A stretch of DNA of 64,000 bases from Membranipora membranacea (taxonomy: Eukaryota; Bryozoa; Gymnolaemata; Cheilostomatida; Membraniporidae), in contig OU612070.1 in the NCBI GenBank assembly GCA_914767715.1, forward strand, positions 24,976,025 through 25,040,024, written 5' to 3'. Shown here one piece after another: positions 48,230 to 60,486 of the stretch (positions are counted from its first letter, which is position 1; each line of letters begins with the position of its first letter). The notes beneath the pieces were generated by a model. The model did not search any database. It had not been told where the DNA came from and saw only the letters and a list, made by a program, of their open reading frames with translations. The position numbers and the translations under genes are program-made.

Positions 48230-48856
48230 TTACAGGTTTAGTCTATTAGGTCCCTGCACCGCTCTACCGGACCTAGTCGATTTTACTGGTACTGACATAT
48301 CGTTAGAGCTGGTAGGTTTAGATAGTGGGACCACACTTTTGGACCTTGACTTTGGTGCAATCGCACTCCCCAGACTTGGAGATGCAACAACGCCCCCGGT
48401 ACCCGGTACTGCAACTGCACTACCTATAACTGGTAATGCCCCAGCATTACCGGCACATGTAGATGCAACAGCACTACTTGCACTTGTATGGAAAACCTCA
48501 CTACCTTCACTCGAGGGTGCAACAGCACTCTCGGACTGGATAGGCGCAACAGCACTTTGAGAACAACTTGAGTCTATCGACCCAGATACATGTTCTGATC
48601 TTGCTGGAGGAGTAATCACTCCTGACTGAGGGTTTGCAGCCGACTGGTCGAATGCAACAGCATGCGAGTACTGATCTGGTGCAACAGCATCCATAATCGG
48701 CAGTTGTACTGGAGTAACACTCCCCTCTCTACTTGGTGACTGGTATGCTGCTACATGGATCTGAGAACGGTTACGACGCAGGATTTTTACATCATTTTCG
48801 AGAAGAACTTCCCTGCCATGGTGAGCAATGGAATGAAAGAGATTATAGTTAGACAT
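48230..48856 (-). mobile_element. C-terminal end of a Gypsy-type retrotransposon polyprotein
   Basis: The 208-residue minus-strand frame begins after the integrase region with ENDVKILRRNRSQIHVA, matching the RRNR-x-H block that follows integrase in Gypsy-like elements. It ends with STRSGRAVQGPNRLNL and stop, a common terminal motif of such polyproteins. Between them is a degenerate Ala/Val/Ser/Pro repeat (SAVAP-like units) of about 130 residues. Protease, RT, RNase H and integrase core are absent and no LTR pair was seen, so this is a fragment. The opposite-strand frame at 48138-48560 is a shadow. Confidence 0.6.
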
Positions 48857-49034
48857 TGGAACAGGCTAGCAGTAGAAAAAGTTGAAGATGACACACTATG
48901 TCGACTGAACGGGGGGAGCGAGGGAGAGGTCGCTTCGTCTGCTGACAGTCACTCAAATAGGTACAACTTGAAAATGGGGAAAATGATTAGCCTTTGTGCA
49001 ATGCAAGCTGTTACAAGAACCAATATGTGTTCAT

Positions 49035-49232
49035 TAACACTCAGCTGATTGACAAATTCACTAGTAGATAAGGCAGGGTTTCTTTGCTTACAACATGGTG
49101 CCTCAAAAAACCAATCTGAACGTGAAAAGGCTTCCCGACCAATCCAACAGCATCGATGTTCATCAAGACTCCGCGGATATGATGGAAGAAGCCGAACTAA
49201 AGAGTTCCCACAACATTTTTGATAAACCCCAC
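49035..49232 (+). pseudogene. Fragment of the 58.5-60.3 kb gene family
   Basis: Contains ATTGACAAATTCACTAGTAG, CAACATGGTGCCTCAA and, with one frame break, KTNLNVKRLPDQSNSIDVHQ then DMMEEAELK. These align with 58870-59050 and 59810-59940. It stops at the FDKPH point. Flanked by unrelated repeats. Confidence 0.75.
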
Positions 49233-49384
49233 CCAGCACCCATTCAAGTACTTAACTAAAAATGGATATTACATGAAAGGGATACAAGTGGCATCATGTA
49301 ACAATTATCCAAGGAGCAAACAAAAAATAACCATATCGAACATTTTAAACGTCAGAAGTGACGTTTTGACATCTATCCCACCAG

Positions 49385-49555
49385 TTATTGTAAATATGTT
49401 TTATATATTATATTATTATTATATTATATATTTATATTAAACTATTATGGTAAAAATGGATACAAAGATATCAAAATGTCAATTGTAAGTATGTTTATAT
49501 ATTATATTATTATATTATATATTTATATTTAACTGTTATGGTAAAATAGCTAAAA
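49385..49555. repeat. AT-rich duplicated block
   Basis: About 60 bp of ATATTATATTATTATTATAT ending AACTATTATGGTAAAA is repeated at about 49490-49552, offset about 105 bp. Confidence 0.7.
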
Positions 49556-49805
49556 CTAAGATTGCATATTTCATTGTAATACTGATTATGTTATTCTTCT
49601 CAATTTTTAGGATAAATTTTACTGATGTCCTGTATCTTTATCATGAAGACTGAAATCATCATTTTGTTTATCACGATGGAATAATCCAAATATGCATTTC
49701 AAATTTTAATCCTGCACATTTTTTATCAATACTGGGTAATCTTCTTATCAATACTCCCTTTCCTTGAAAGAACCATTCTAACCAACCACTGTTGTTCTGA
49801 GCGCA

Positions 49806-49931
49806 GTCTTGTTAATCTTATGTTTATGTCAAATTATTAATCAACGTCTGAGTAGGCAGAGCTGGGTAGTCTTGTTAATCTTATGTTTATGTCAAATTAT
49901 TAATCAACGTCTGAGTAGGCAGAGCTGGGTA
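49806..49931 (+). repeat. Perfect 63-bp tandem duplication
   Basis: 49806-49868 and 49869-49931 are identical, from GTCTTGTTAATCTTATG to GAGTAGGCAGAGCTGGGTA. Perfect identity means it is very recent or an assembly artefact. Confidence 0.92.
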
Positions 49932-50689
49932 GTAATGTTTAGAATTAAGGGGTGAAGCTAAAACTCAAAAAGAGGGACTGCACATGTACGAGTGTTTACA
50001 GCTTCAGGGAAAACTGTTTATTTAGTGGTCTAAGTTCCGCCACTTTTATAGTAAGCGGCTTATAATTACAATTTACAACGCGTCTCGCAGCAGATTATAC
50101 TAGGACAATCTTTGGCCAAATTGTACTCTATTGAGCAAAAGAAAAATTACAAATTCATTTTCACAACTATGGGCAGCGGCCCGCCACGACCGGATCAGGA
50201 GAGGTTTTATCGTGAACCAAGGCAGCGAGTCTCATCTCCTGATGACACACAACACCTCCGACATATCCAAAATTAGAAATGTCTACAGAACCAACGAATA
50301 CTCACCGAGAAAGAGAACACCCGAAGGGGAAGCTCTACTACTAGGTTTGAGCAGTAACCAGTGGTATTTTCAATGACGTTTATGACGGGAATCACTAAAA
50401 GGCTTTGTTTAAGGAATATCAATGGCTGATAGCTAACCGTATGATTACCTTGCTGCTTGTAAACACGCTTTGTGTCTGCAGTGACAAATGAGGAGATAAT
50501 GAGCAATGCTAGAATTTCAAACAATATTTTATTTACTAGCTCAGGTTTTCTAGCTGGTCTGTTGACCGCTTAAGGCTAGCCGGGCTGGTTAACAATGGAG
50601 GTAACAATAGGCTGGATAGCTCAAATAGTTTCCATAACAAGGAAGTTCACACTATGGGATAATAAAGATAACAAATATGGATTATTCAT

Positions 50690-51450
50690 GAAGGATACCA
50701 AGATATCAAGATGTAATAATCAAGGGAGCGAAGAATAATATATAATATTGAACGTTTTTTAATGTCAGAGACCCATTATGGGCAACTTGCTGGCTTCATG
50801 TGGTCTGAAGCGCAGCACAAAAATCTTATATGTCTTGTCTTATTTGTAATATTAATGATACATTTGTGAAAATATGATGCAGGTAGATATTAATAGATCA
50901 ACTTTGAAATAGATTGATTGATTGATGAGTACTTTATTATCGATCAAAATACATTTGCAACGAATGACAATGTATATAGTGGATCTGATTTGACATAAAT
51001 TGATAAAAAGACTTCAGTACGTTGGTTAGAAAAAAATTGAAATAAAGCAGGATTTGGTCACATCATCGGTTACAGAGTCTGGCGCAGAGTTGCCCTCACG
51101 CAAAGCTTTTTTACAGTTATGAAGACCCATCATGTAAATTTGGCTGACGACGATGTACGACTATATGGCTGACGAAAAATAACTATATTATAATACAATC
51201 AATACTGGATGGATATTACATGAATATGACAGGGAAATCTAAGGAGCAAACCAAAAGATAATATATCAAACGTTTTAAACGTTGAAGACCCATTATGGGC
51301 AACTTGCTGGCTTCATGTGGTCTGAAGCGCTATTAGTTGTAATATTTATGATAAATTTGTGAAAATATGATGCAGGTAGATATTAATGGATCAACTTTGA
51401 AATAGACAGCGCAGAGTTGCCCTCACGCAAAGCTTTTTTTACAGTTATGA
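50690..51450. repeat. Diverged duplication interrupted by a LINE tail
   Basis: 50756-50910 matches 51270-51405 (GACCCATTATGGGCAACTTG, CTTCATGTGGTCTGAAGCGC, GATGCAGGTAGATATTAAT), and 51081-51126 matches 51405-51450 (GCGCAGAGTTGCCCTCACGC). In the second copy these two parts are joined; in the first they are separated by about 170 bp that include the LINE tail at 50918-51015. Confidence 0.75.
50918..51015 (-). mobile_element. LINE 3'-tail fragment, third copy
   Basis: Same family as 15957-16068 and 26190-26300, minus orientation, starting with ATTGATTGATTGATGAGTAC on the plus strand. Confidence 0.7.
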
Positions 51451-51784
51451 GTCGTACTGTTTGTATTCTCGTTGTAGACAACATTTTAGTACACAGTGAG
51501 GTGAGGGCGATCGGGCCGATGATGACGTTTACAAATCCGTCTACTAATATGTGACTCACTCCACAAGAATAGACTGAAACGCTGCATTGCTAATTGTACA
51601 GTATAAGGCAATGAAGTTTCAATATGACACTGTATGGTCGAGCATGGCAATATTAGTACACAAATGTTCTAGACCAATCAAACCCTGTAGAATCCAATAA
51701 TAACATCCTTATGCCAATCAGAATGAGCCTTATGTCGCTTTAGACCGGATTCATCCGGTTGTTAGGGATTATGACATCATCAAA

Positions 51785-52230
51785 ATGGCTGCCAAAGAAG
51801 CAAATAAATCTGGAAAAAAGTTTTATTTAGTAGACATTAGCAGTGACTTTGCTGCAGAATTAGACTCTTTAGATATAGAATATGGTAGTGTCACATCCAG
51901 ACTGCAAGATGATGATGAGATTGAAGAGGAATTTGAATCTAGTGAGGCAGTATCATCAAAGGAGAAGAAGAAGACCAGTCTACCTCAGCAGTTGTGGTGA
52001 CTAAAAAGCAAAGTAAGAAGAAGAGTGTGGAAACAAAAGGTGCTGAGAAGAGGAAGGAAGTTGGTGATATTAGGGCTACTGCCCCTGTAGCCTCAACTGA
52101 CAGTGATACTACTGATGATCTTAGACCTGTGTTCAACTGCAAGTGTAACTGCAGAAGAAAGTTTGATCCTAGTTACATCGGATCTCAAAGAACATACAAC
52201 ACTGCCATGTGTGATCAGTTTCCGTTTTAA
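51785..52230 (+). pseudogene. N-terminal part of a GQNKN-type transposon protein, frameshifted
   Basis: The first frame (51785-52000) starts MAAKEANKSGKKFYLVDISS and is acidic (DDDEIEEEFESSE). In the GAAGAAGAAG run near 51966-51975 coding potential shifts to another frame, which continues with KKQSKKKSVETKGAEKRKE and the Cys motif VFNCKCNCRRKFDPSYIG before stopping at 52230. A C-x-C-x-C-x3-F motif like this stands near the N-terminus of proteins whose C-terminal half carries the GQNKN DDE-like domain, seen here at 60936-61269. I infer one family. The single frame slip in a repeat suggests a decayed copy. Confidence 0.5.
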
Positions 52231-52390
52231 AAACAAGAAATCCCGTTCTCCGGCGAAAACGGGATTCCGTATTCCCGAAACTGAAGTTTCCGTATATCAA
52301 GGGTTCCGCAGGATCCGTTTCCGTAGTCCGTTATACGGAAATTCTTATTCCTTATTCCTGATTCCTTGATCCTGATTCCTTATACCTTAT
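52230..52390. repeat. Small hairpin-rich element
   Basis: Contains ATCCCGTTCTCC...AAACGGGAT, repeated TTCCGTA motifs and a run of CCTGATTCCTT. The start of the previous gene is cut off at this sequence, so it may be an insertion. Confidence 0.35.
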
Positions 52391-52684
52391 TGTTTCTTAC
52401 AATACATTTATTATCAGTGCCCTTTTGTTTTGATGGATCATTTCTTTTATTGCTTGCATACGATGATACACTTCTAATCACTAGCTGACAATAATAATAA
52501 CTGCTCACTAAGAGCGCACATCAAGTGGGCGTGACTAAATAATATGCACGTGACTAACATTCACACTAAGTTATGACGTAGTGCACAGATACAAACTATA
52601 CAGTGAAGTTTATTTTGGCTACACATGACAGAAACTCAACTCGATCTAGTACGCATGGGTAGAATATCGAGTATGGTTAATTTG

Positions 52685-53495
52685 ATGGGCGTACGCTTAA
52701 AAAAAACTTGGACCATGGCTGATGACAAATTTTAGGTTTTTTTTAGAATTACCCTTTCCACAGCAATTAGCACAGGATGTATGTAAAAGGTCAACCTATT
52801 TATGTTTTCCGGATTACTTTGACATGGAATGACACACACCCATAAACATATAAATACATATAAAGGCTTATAATTCATAGACATGCCCTATAGAGTGGCA
52901 CAGTGAAACCATCAAAAAACTTTTTCCTGATTACCTGATCAACCAATCGTTTTTTTGTCACTGGATAAACAGATTGTAGTACAACTATGTGAATGAATTA
53001 AAACAAAAGAATCACAAATCAACCATGACATCATACTCGATCAGATTTCATGCTCCAATATTTACGAAAGATCCCCGGATCTTGTTTGAATATAGTTTGG
53101 GTTGGTCTAAGTTGTGACATATTTTACGGTGTTGTAGTTGAAATGACATATGTATAGGATGGGCGTTCTCTTAAAAATACAATCCGACCATGACAGAATT
53201 TGTCATGATCTTTATATTTGGCATCTGATTGCAAATATTAGGTGTTTTTTAGAATTACCTTTTCCACAAATAGCAAGGTTGTACGTAAGAGTTCAACCAA
53301 ATTTTCTCCGGATTACTTTGATATGGAATGACACTCACCCATAAACATATAAATATTCATAATTCATGAACACGCCCTATGGTTCTGTGATATCATCCAA
53401 AAAACCTTTTCCTGATTACCTGATTATCCAAATGTTTTTTTTTGTTATTGGATAAGGAGATTGTTGCACAAGAATCACAATTCAACCATCACGTA
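52685..53495. repeat. Tandem duplication, period about 473 bp
   Basis: 52685-53030 and 53158-53495 share GATGGGCGT, TTTTTTAGAATTACC, CCGGATTACTTTGACATGGA, CACCCATAAACATATAAATA, TTTTTCCTGATTACCTGAT and CAAGAATCACAA. Divergence is substantial, so it is old. Confidence 0.8.
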
Positions 53496-54149
53496 ACACT
53501 GAAAAGTGTACTTCATGCTACGAGCTGATTCGATTGCATTCCTCAGTTACTTGACTTGTGTTGAGGCGGCACTTTGCTCTATCACATTCTATCACTGAGT
53601 AAGGAAATACAGAGGGGACACTTCAATGATAGCTGTAGTGCCTGCAGTTTTCGATTAACTGGCAAGGGCACTATAAATGTATCATTGAAATGTCTCCTCT
53701 CTATATTGTCCTTACTTTGTGAGTTTATTACAAAATCTAGCCTAAGGTGAAGTAATTTCTTCTTTTCATCTTCAGGGAATTGATGGGCCTCCCCCTCCAA
53801 ACCAAGTAAAGGTAAAAAAGAGCTATGATGAGATGAATATTGGTCAAAATTTTTCCATAATTTTAAGTGGGTCCTTCTATCTGAAGTAAAGACAAACTGG
53901 ATAAGACCTGAACAAGGCTAGGTTGATGTTATTCATAGGCCTTTGACCAGCTCAAAATAGTCATATTATTACGGTTTTCATTCTTGACAAACAGACAGAC
54001 GAAGTTGTAGGGATTATTTTATACTATATTATTATACAATTCTTATTAATCTAGCTTGTTTATTTTACCTAGGCAATCTATTGAGGAAAATAACATGAGT
54101 TCCATTGGAATCGAAGGCTTTGGAGTGTATTCATGTCTAACCGATTCTT

Positions 54150-54595
54150 ATCCTTTTTGTATGGAATGATCTATGGTCCAAGTCTAAACTGCCTCAACAA
54201 ATTTCAAAACTGCCTCTCAGCATATCAAGACCTCTCAACAGACCCTCCAGACTACTTCACAACAAATCTTATGACCCTTTTCACACGCTGAGACTGGTCG
54301 TTGTGTCGTTTCAGAACTGACAAGTAAATTTTAATGTTACATACTCCACTCTTACACCTCAAACTAACTAACATACCAAAAAGATTGTTTTTTTGGTCAA
54401 ATACATTCTACCGTATCATATTATAACTGCAGATTTAAAGATTTTATTTATTTATCCAGGTTTTCAAAAGGTTTATGGTTTAAATTTCTTAAGTAATTTT
54501 ATGTACATAAAAACCTCATTGATATCACATGATATACTGGTCGGATCAATAAAGTATATATTATTATTATTCTTATTTTTATTATTATTATATTA
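54150..54595 (+). mobile_element. LINE 3' end, probable
   Basis: The plus frame VWNDLWSKSKLPQQISKLPL resembles the VWN-x-LP ending of LINE RT proteins and stops at about 54320. The block ends GGATCAATAAAGTATATATT followed by ATT repeats. Just upstream of the first sulfotransferase exon, inside its gene or promoter. Confidence 0.4.
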
Positions 54596-54615
54596 ATATT
54601 GTTGTATGTTTATAG

Positions 54616-57600
54616 AGTGCTGACGACGTGATAGGGACCGATGAGTATATATTCAAAGTAAGAACAGACCAAGGTATCAAATCATGGTTCCACCTTCCCC
54701 AGCTCCAGTGGTTAGGACTCCCATACAGAGATAGATTTAATATGACTGCTATAAGGATATACATCGATAAAATAGCTGAAAAGTAAGTGCATTTGTTTGT
54801 TTGTTTGTTTAATTGGTAGCTTTTCATCTGAAAATGCTTTGTATAATAAAAAGTACATCATAAAATCGCATTATAAACAATCAATTATTAGAATTCAAAA
54901 AGTCTTCCCCTGGTAGATAAAAAAAATTGAAGCACAAAATAAAAAGTTACAGACAACAGGCTGACAGTAACGCAACCTAGAGAGAGTGCACTTTATGGTG
55001 GGCCTCTTGTACTAAGCACCATAGTTTTGTCCATGCGGCTGTATCCGTCTATACTGCCATCTCTGCCCAAGCAAAGTCACTTTTTCTTCCCCCCAAACTA
55101 TTCTCTCATAGACCAATCTTCTGAGAGCTGTCGTACGAATGATAGATAAAAGTATGGGACAGTCTACTATTGTCAGCCTGTAGTTTGAGAAAAGAATCAG
55201 AGTTTCCACTTTGTTTAATCAAATTTGTCCCCCCTCCCTCCCCTGTTGGGTCGCCTCAATTGATTATCTAGACAGGGCAGTAATTCATTTCAAACCATTG
55301 ATACAGCCCTGAGGCCATTAGTAGGTGGTGACTAAGTACTCAGACGGGTTTTGAGTGTTAGTTTGTGTCTGACATGTTAGTGCCTGACATTCCGCTGTAG
55401 GGAAAGGAATGTCTGATGATGTAATTGCTCAAACTTGAACTTGCAGCCGTCTGAATACTTGGACTATGTTCATGCACTAGAATCATGTTGTAATATTCAG
55501 GATCAACCTCTAAACTGTCAGACCAACAGTCAACAGAAACCTATTCGATTTAAAATTACATAACCTGTTATGTAGACATCATAGCAATGATAACAATGAG
55601 TCATTATTATTGCAACTGAACATTTCAATTTTGTGATGTTTGCAACAATTATGTGCCTCCCTGATGCAGCCGCTAATGTTATGGCTAGGTTGATTATTAA
55701 TAAGTCCATTGTGTGTGTATGGTTCTCTGATTTTTACTCTGTGCTCATGTTCAATGTAGAGTTGTTTCCCCATGGCAAAAGAGAAGATAACTGCAAATCT
55801 CAAAATTAATTGGTACACCATTATTAAGTGGATAAGGTAAAATAAATGAACAAAACTTTAATTATACTATATTGATGAAAGCATATACAAAGAATTCATA
55901 CTGTTAATATCGAGATATGCAGATACAGTAGGAGTAAATTGAGTTAAGTTTGGGATAATCAATAATTATTACCATGCTTGTTTTGGCAAGTTAAGGTTGG
56001 AACTAGTATTCAAAGCTATACTATACCCCAATCCTCTAGAGCTAAGTTTTTTCCATCAAAACTTTAAGTATTTGCTGTTTCATAGACTATCTCATAGCTC
56101 TGTTATGTCAGTTAACAATTCCCCCTTAGTCACAGTGGTATTTGAGTTAGTGAGATTAATCTAGCTGTAAAAGGAAATTTGGCAACTCGCATTTAACTCT
56201 GATTATCGAACAGTGTATGGATGAATCACTCAGTAAAAGCTTTGTATCATTTTATACATTTTATATTTTCATTTCTTTCAATATATATATAATATATATA
56301 TGAATATATGATTTATTTTTAGAATAGACGTACCAATACTAAACGACAGGTATGATGAATCGTTAGTGTTGCTGCGACGACGATTCTGTTGGACTTTTTA
56401 AGACATTTTCTATTCACGACAAGTTGTTACAAACTCAGTCAAAAAAAGCAAGTTATCAGCAAAATCAAAAGAGAGACTCTTATCTGAAAAAGTAAACCTT
56501 GGCGATCAATTATTGTACGAGAAATTGGAAGCAAAATGGCTAAAATCTCCAGAAATACAAGATAAAGACTTTTTTAATGAGGTAGGTTCCCGACAACAAA
56601 GGAAATGGTTTGTAGGAAAACAATTTTTATTCAAAATCGGAACATAATTAGAATCAAGCTTCATTTATTTCTTGGATGAAAGCAACGTGAAGGACTTAGA
56701 GACCAAACCAAAGACACTTATCTGTTTATATGTATTGCGTCGGTCTTGTTTTCATGCCTCATTCAATACCGAGGAGTGAGCCCCTTGAGAACCAGGAATT
56801 AGTTAATCAACAGCTGGCTTGACTATTCACTTGACAGACAATCGATATGCACTCCCTAAGGTTACTGCTGCCTTGGTACATTTTTAAAGCAGATTGTCAA
56901 AATGTATCCCACGATGCAACACTCTGGAATTGACCTGACATCCATGTTGATAGAGAAGAATATCTCAATTCCGCTAGTGCTCATATCTCCATCTGCACTC
57001 ATGTTTGTTTTATCACCAGTGATTTAGAGACCTTGTGGTTTTGAGTTAACTTAAACTTTGGCTCACGAGTACAGGGGGGCGGTTCGGTTCATAGGGTTTT
57101 TCTCTGTCTTTGACTTCCTATGCATGATGTTGCCTTGGCTACCCAGTAAATATTAGCTTCAGTTTGACCAAGAGTTTGGTTTGACTAATTTGGATTTGGG
57201 ACTGAGTAGGAATTCTATATGGACTATTGAGATTGGGATAAATAAATTTCAGTATCTCAATCATGTGTGAAAAGGGGAAAATTTTTTCTTGCGAATAATT
57301 TACTCCACAGTGTTGTGATTATTCACAATGAACGATACTCAAATCTTTGCAAAAAATAATTGCGTAAAACATCAGGTTTAAAATATTTTTTATTTACAGG
57401 CACAATATTTTAGTCAGCTGAATCTCAATGTGTCCATGCAATACTGCCCGAAAGTTCTGAAGACTTGGCACGAGTATCCGGTGCCGAAATCACGATGGCA
57501 CGAGCCTTTCATGATCACCCGTAAACTCTGTAACTTTCTGAGGATACCACAAGACCCTCTGAATGAGGGACTAGCCCTATGGGCTGTCGGTAAAGACTTG

Positions 57601-57648
57601 TATAAATGTGATAAGGCGTGCAGTACTATGGATAATTATAAATTCTAA
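54616..57648 (+). pseudogene. Galactose 3-O-sulfotransferase-like gene with in-frame stop
   Basis: Three exons splice in frame: 54616-54782, 56323-56581 and 57400-57648. They read GLPYRDRFNMTAIRIYIDKI, IDVPILNDRYDESLVLLRRR and FCWTF, then a stop, DIFYSRQVV, and later KVNLGDQLLYEKLEAKW and a C-terminal exon. The DESLVLLRR-x-x-CW block followed by D-I-x-Y is the signature of GAL3ST enzymes (Golgi type II proteins that transfer sulfate from PAPS to the 3-OH of galactose on glycolipids or glycans). The N-terminal half with the PAPS-binding site is not seen here; a possible small exon at 53777-53812 is doubtful. TAA at 56399-56401 falls between CWTF and DIFY, where a sense codon is expected. All else is open, so the gene is either newly dead, polymorphic or misread at one base. 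Confidence 0.75.
54783..56322 (+). other. Intron of the sulfotransferase-like gene
   Basis: Begins GTAAGTGCATTTGTTTGTTT with a short (TTTG)n, and ends after a TATATA tract with ATTTATTTTTAG. No other gene seen. Confidence 0.6.
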
Positions 57649-58530
57649 ATACATAATGATGTTTGTCTTATTATGGCTTTGAGCTACACCAATTAAATTG
57701 CTTGATATAGCTAGAGTAAAGAATTGGCCATAAATAAGTTGCTAAACCTTCCGCAGCTTCTTGTCAGAATTTAAAAAAAAGGCATCTTCTTAATGTGTCC
57801 TCTTAATATACTGGGTGTAATACAAAATAGCCCTAGGCATTAATTTTTCTGTCTAACAGCTCTTTTTCATTTATGTCAGCGCATTAGAGCGAGTCTTTTA
57901 GAGGACTGAAGACAAAACATAAACACTACCAGTCTGACTGTTAGATATCCTTAACAGTTACAAAAATTTTTCTATTTCAGGATTGCAAGTAATGAATTGT
58001 AAGCCTAAAATGTATACGTACTAATCTTCAAACTACTCGTACTGCCATAGACCTTTTTTTATTTATAAAAACAGTTACATGCCTCCAATTCTTATATATA
58101 TATACGACGGCTCATCATCAGTAAGGATATCTTATTTGCCTTCCCACTTCAGGCCATTTCACGCCAAAACTCGATCAAAAACTAAGCATTTAACAACATT
58201 GATGTGATCTATATTCAACACCCTAAACAGACTTCTACATCCCTTGCAAAAATCTTTCATGATACCGAAAGAAAAAAGTGGTTAAAGACTTTAAATGATG
58301 ACCTTTCACATTAATCTTGATAATATTTTGTAAAAAAATGTTTTCTTTAAAACAGGCTAGCTTGTTGCACCAGCGATATCTTGTAATTGTTGAAAAAAGG
58401 CCGACATACTCTTTCATTGGTTACACAGATATACCTTATGGTCAGTCTTCATGAAAGGGCTGGTAAGTTTTTATTGTTATACTAGGTATCAGTTTTCTCA
58501 TCATAATGAAAACAATGTGGTGCTTTTGCA
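57649..58530. other. No gene seen
   Basis: AT-rich spacer after the sulfotransferase-like stop codon. No clear AATAAA signal was picked out. Confidence 0.45.
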
Positions 58531-59461
58531 CGCAAAGAAATTGCACTTGTGGGCTAAGGCAGCGTTAAAAGTGCAAGTTTTTTCATTCAGTATTTTGTTT
58601 AATGTGAATCTATTAATTTATTGACTGCAAACTGAGCCATAATGTTTTGTGTGTCATAATATTCAATGTTTTGCAGCAGCATCATCATTAAAAGCATCAT
58701 GTATATATAACCTTCATTACTTCAAAGGTTCTTATATGATAACCCTAATATTTTTTTATTAAAAGGCTGCATTGCACAAATGTCACTACATTTACCCGAT
58801 TCAACCAACACTTCAGGAGCCGCAGTGACTGGTGAACATCAAATGATATTCCTTAAACACTCAGTTAATTGACAGGTTCACAAGTAAGATTAGACAGGGA
58901 TACTTTGTGATCAATATGGCGCCTCAACCAACAAATCTGTACGTGAAAGGGCTTTTTGACAAATCGATAAGCATCGATTTTCACCAAGACTCCGTGGACA
59001 TGATGGAAGAAGCCGACCTGAAGATTTTTCGCTACTTTTTTGACAAACCCCATCGTGTCAATATGGTAGCCATCTCACAGCCAGCCGGGACCGAGCCAGA
59101 TACAGAAGAAAGAGATCTGATGACAGAGGCACTCAGTGCTCTCCAGCCCCAATCACCAGGTCTACTCCTGTATAATAAAGAAGATGTTACAGCACACTTC
59201 AGATGGCTGGTGGAGGACAGAGAGAGGTTCATGTCGTGCTTCTTTCAAAAGCTTCACAACCCTGCCAGGACCCCTCAAGGCAACAGATTATCTTGCCGAC
59301 TATAGAAGTCCTCTAGATGACGACATCAAAGTGGCACTGATGGAATTTTTTATTTAAACACCACACTGCACAAATGTCGCACAAATGTCACTACATTTAC
59401 TCGATTCAACCAACACTTATAAAATACCACCTGATAACTCCCTCATCTCAGCTGTGTTAAA
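58531..59461 (+). CDS. Unknown-family gene, tandem copy 1
   Basis: The likely start is ATG at 58916 (MAPQPTNLYVKGLFDK). The frame continues through DSVDMMEEADLKIFRYFFDK, EERDLMTEALSALQPQSPGL and WLVEDRERFMSCFFQKLHN, and stops at 59305 after a frame change relative to copy 2. The repeat unit (931 bp) also covers 5' non-coding sequence beginning CGCAAAGAAATTGCAC. No known domain; no signal or membrane segment. The unit recurs at 59462-60310 and in part at 49035-49232. It may be a local multicopy gene or part of a transposon. Confidence 0.5.
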
Positions 59462-60310
59462 CGCAAAGGTGTTGCACTTGTGGGCTAAGGCAGAGTTAAA
59501 AGTGCAAGTTCTTTCATTCAGTATTTTGTTTGATGTGAATCTATTAATTCATTGACTGCAAACTGAGCCTTAAAGTTTTGTGTGTCATAATATTCAATGC
59601 TTGCGTTTAAGGAGCAGCATCATCATCATCATTAAAAGCATCATGTAGATATAACCTACATTACTTCAAAGGTTCTTATAATAACCCCAACATTTTTTTA
59701 TTAAAAGGCTGCAATGCACAAATGCCACTACATTTACACAATTCAATCAACACTTCAGGAGCCGCAGTGACTGGTGAACATCAAACGGTGTTCATTAACA
59801 CTCAGCTAATTGACAGATTCACTAGTAAGATTAGGCAGGGATACTTGGCTATCAACATGGTGCCTCAACCAACAAATTTGAACGTGAAAGGGCTTCTCGA
59901 CCAAGACTCCGTGGGCATGATGAAAGAAGTCGAACTGAAGAGTTTTGCTACTTTTTTGTCAGCTGTGACTGAGCAAAATGCAGAACGAAGAGACCTGATG
60001 ACAGACGCACTCAGTGCTCTCCAGTCTCAATCACCAGGTCTATTCCTGTATAATGAAGATGATGATACCGAGCAATTCAGATGGCTCGTGGAGGACCGAG
60101 AGAGGTTCATGTTGTGCTACTTTCAAAAGCTGCACAACCATGCCAGTATGACAGGACCTCTCAAGGCAACAGGTAATGTTGCCAATTATAGAACTCCTCC
60201 AGATAACGACATCAAAGAGGCACTGATGGAGTTATCAACAGTGATATATCCAGGCGTAATGGGTGAGGCTGTGTGGCTAAGAGGTTAACTAACTAACTAA
60301 TTTTTTATTA
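59462..60310 (+). CDS. Unknown-family gene, tandem copy 2 (longest frame)
   Basis: Open from 59722 to 60288 (188 residues), though by comparison with copy 1 the start is probably ATG at 59857 (MVPQPTNLNVKGLLDQ). It reads ERRDLMTDALSALQSQSPGL, RWLVEDRERFMLCYFQKLHN, then TPPDNDIKEALMELSTVIYP and GVMGEAVWLRG before TAA. Copy 1 lost this last third by frame change. The sequence from about 60150 to 60310, stop codon included, is the source of the array at 61263-62440. Hydrophilic, with possible helices; function unknown. Confidence 0.55.
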
Positions 60311-60486
60311 AAAGGCGCACTGCACAAATTATTATGAAATTGAGTTTCCGGATGAGATGCGGTTTACTACAACTTGGCAGGTCAATTTACTCTAAGTTGA
60401 ACTGTAAGGCTGTGTTAACACTCTGGACATTAAAAAACTTGGTTTGAAATTATTTTTGTCTTCGTTCATTGGAAATAATCATTATT

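Noticed and set aside
48138-48560. 140-residue plus-strand frame rich in TALP-like units
   Set aside because: Shadow of the minus-strand Gypsy-type frame, whose end motif and composition are better supported.
51960-51980. Programmed frameshift at the GAAGAAG run
   Set aside because: No slippery heptamer or downstream structure is evident, and the gene is truncated soon after. A decay indel is simpler.
52103-52369. 88-residue frame ending in TTCCGTA-rich sequence
   Set aside because: Overlaps the Cys-motif frame in another register and its second half is hairpin repeat.
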